The notes under the pieces: model-generated
Database searches by the model: none
Told to the model about the DNA's origin: nothing
The model's input: only the letters and a program-made list of their open reading frames with translations
Part shown: in pieces, positions 5,555 through 5,570 of the stretch
How the letters are laid out: each line of letters opens with the position of its first letter
Position numbering within the stretch: position 1 is the first letter of the stretch
Source of the DNA: Pyramidobacter sp.
GTDB lineage: Bacteria > Synergistota > Synergistia > Synergistales > Dethiosulfovibrionaceae
Reading direction: 5' to 3'
DNA length: 5,570 nt
Assembly: GCA_016286835.1 (NCBI GenBank)
Contig: JAEEUD010000131.1
Location: forward strand, 1-5,570
Position numbers and translations under genes: made by a program

Positions 5555-5570
5555 GGGGGGCGCGGCGCTC

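Overview
This GC-rich window (about 60% G+C by eye) carries one compact bacterial metabolic locus of four genes, all on the + strand. Its parts are an opine/octopine-dehydrogenase-family NAD(P) enzyme, a TAXI-type TRAP solute-binding protein, a fused TRAP permease, and a HutC/UTRA-type GntR regulator. Fused TAXI-TRAP transporters paired with amino-acid-type enzymes, in a GC-rich genome with strong AGGAGG ribosome sites, suggest an anaerobic amino-acid fermenter. A Synergistota member (Pyramidobacter or Synergistes-like) is my best guess. This is inference; no marker gene in the window fixes the taxon.

Layout. Bases 1-277 hold no gene. They contain a palindromic intergenic repeat (39-145), then a strong sigma-70 promoter (TTGACA, 17 bp, TATACT; 199-227). 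Two HutC-operator-like sites lie around it, one over the -10 (219-226) and one in the leader (245-252). The dehydrogenase (278-1402) is followed after 39 bp by the binding protein (1442-2422). A 124-bp gap with stacked hairpins leads to the permease (2547-4457). A symmetric rho-independent terminator (4497-4526) ends this operon. An extended -10 promoter (4530-4538) starts directly behind it and drives the gntR-type gene (4577-5275). Bases 5276-5570 hold no gene. They contain a second copy of the palindromic repeat family (5303-5461) and a REP-like triple-hairpin element (5483-5554).

How it may work together. The binding protein captures a small, probably carboxylate-bearing ligand in the periplasm and the fused permease imports it with an ion gradient. 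The cytosolic dehydrogenase then either cleaves an imported opine-type N-(carboxyalkyl) amino acid oxidatively or makes one reductively. The HutC-type regulator probably senses the ligand or a product through its UTRA domain and represses the upstream promoter. Substrate identity cannot be read from sequence. The most interesting points are the coupling of an opine dehydrogenase to a TAXI-TRAP importer, the operator-like inverted pair at the promoter, and the related palindromic repeats on both sides of the locus.
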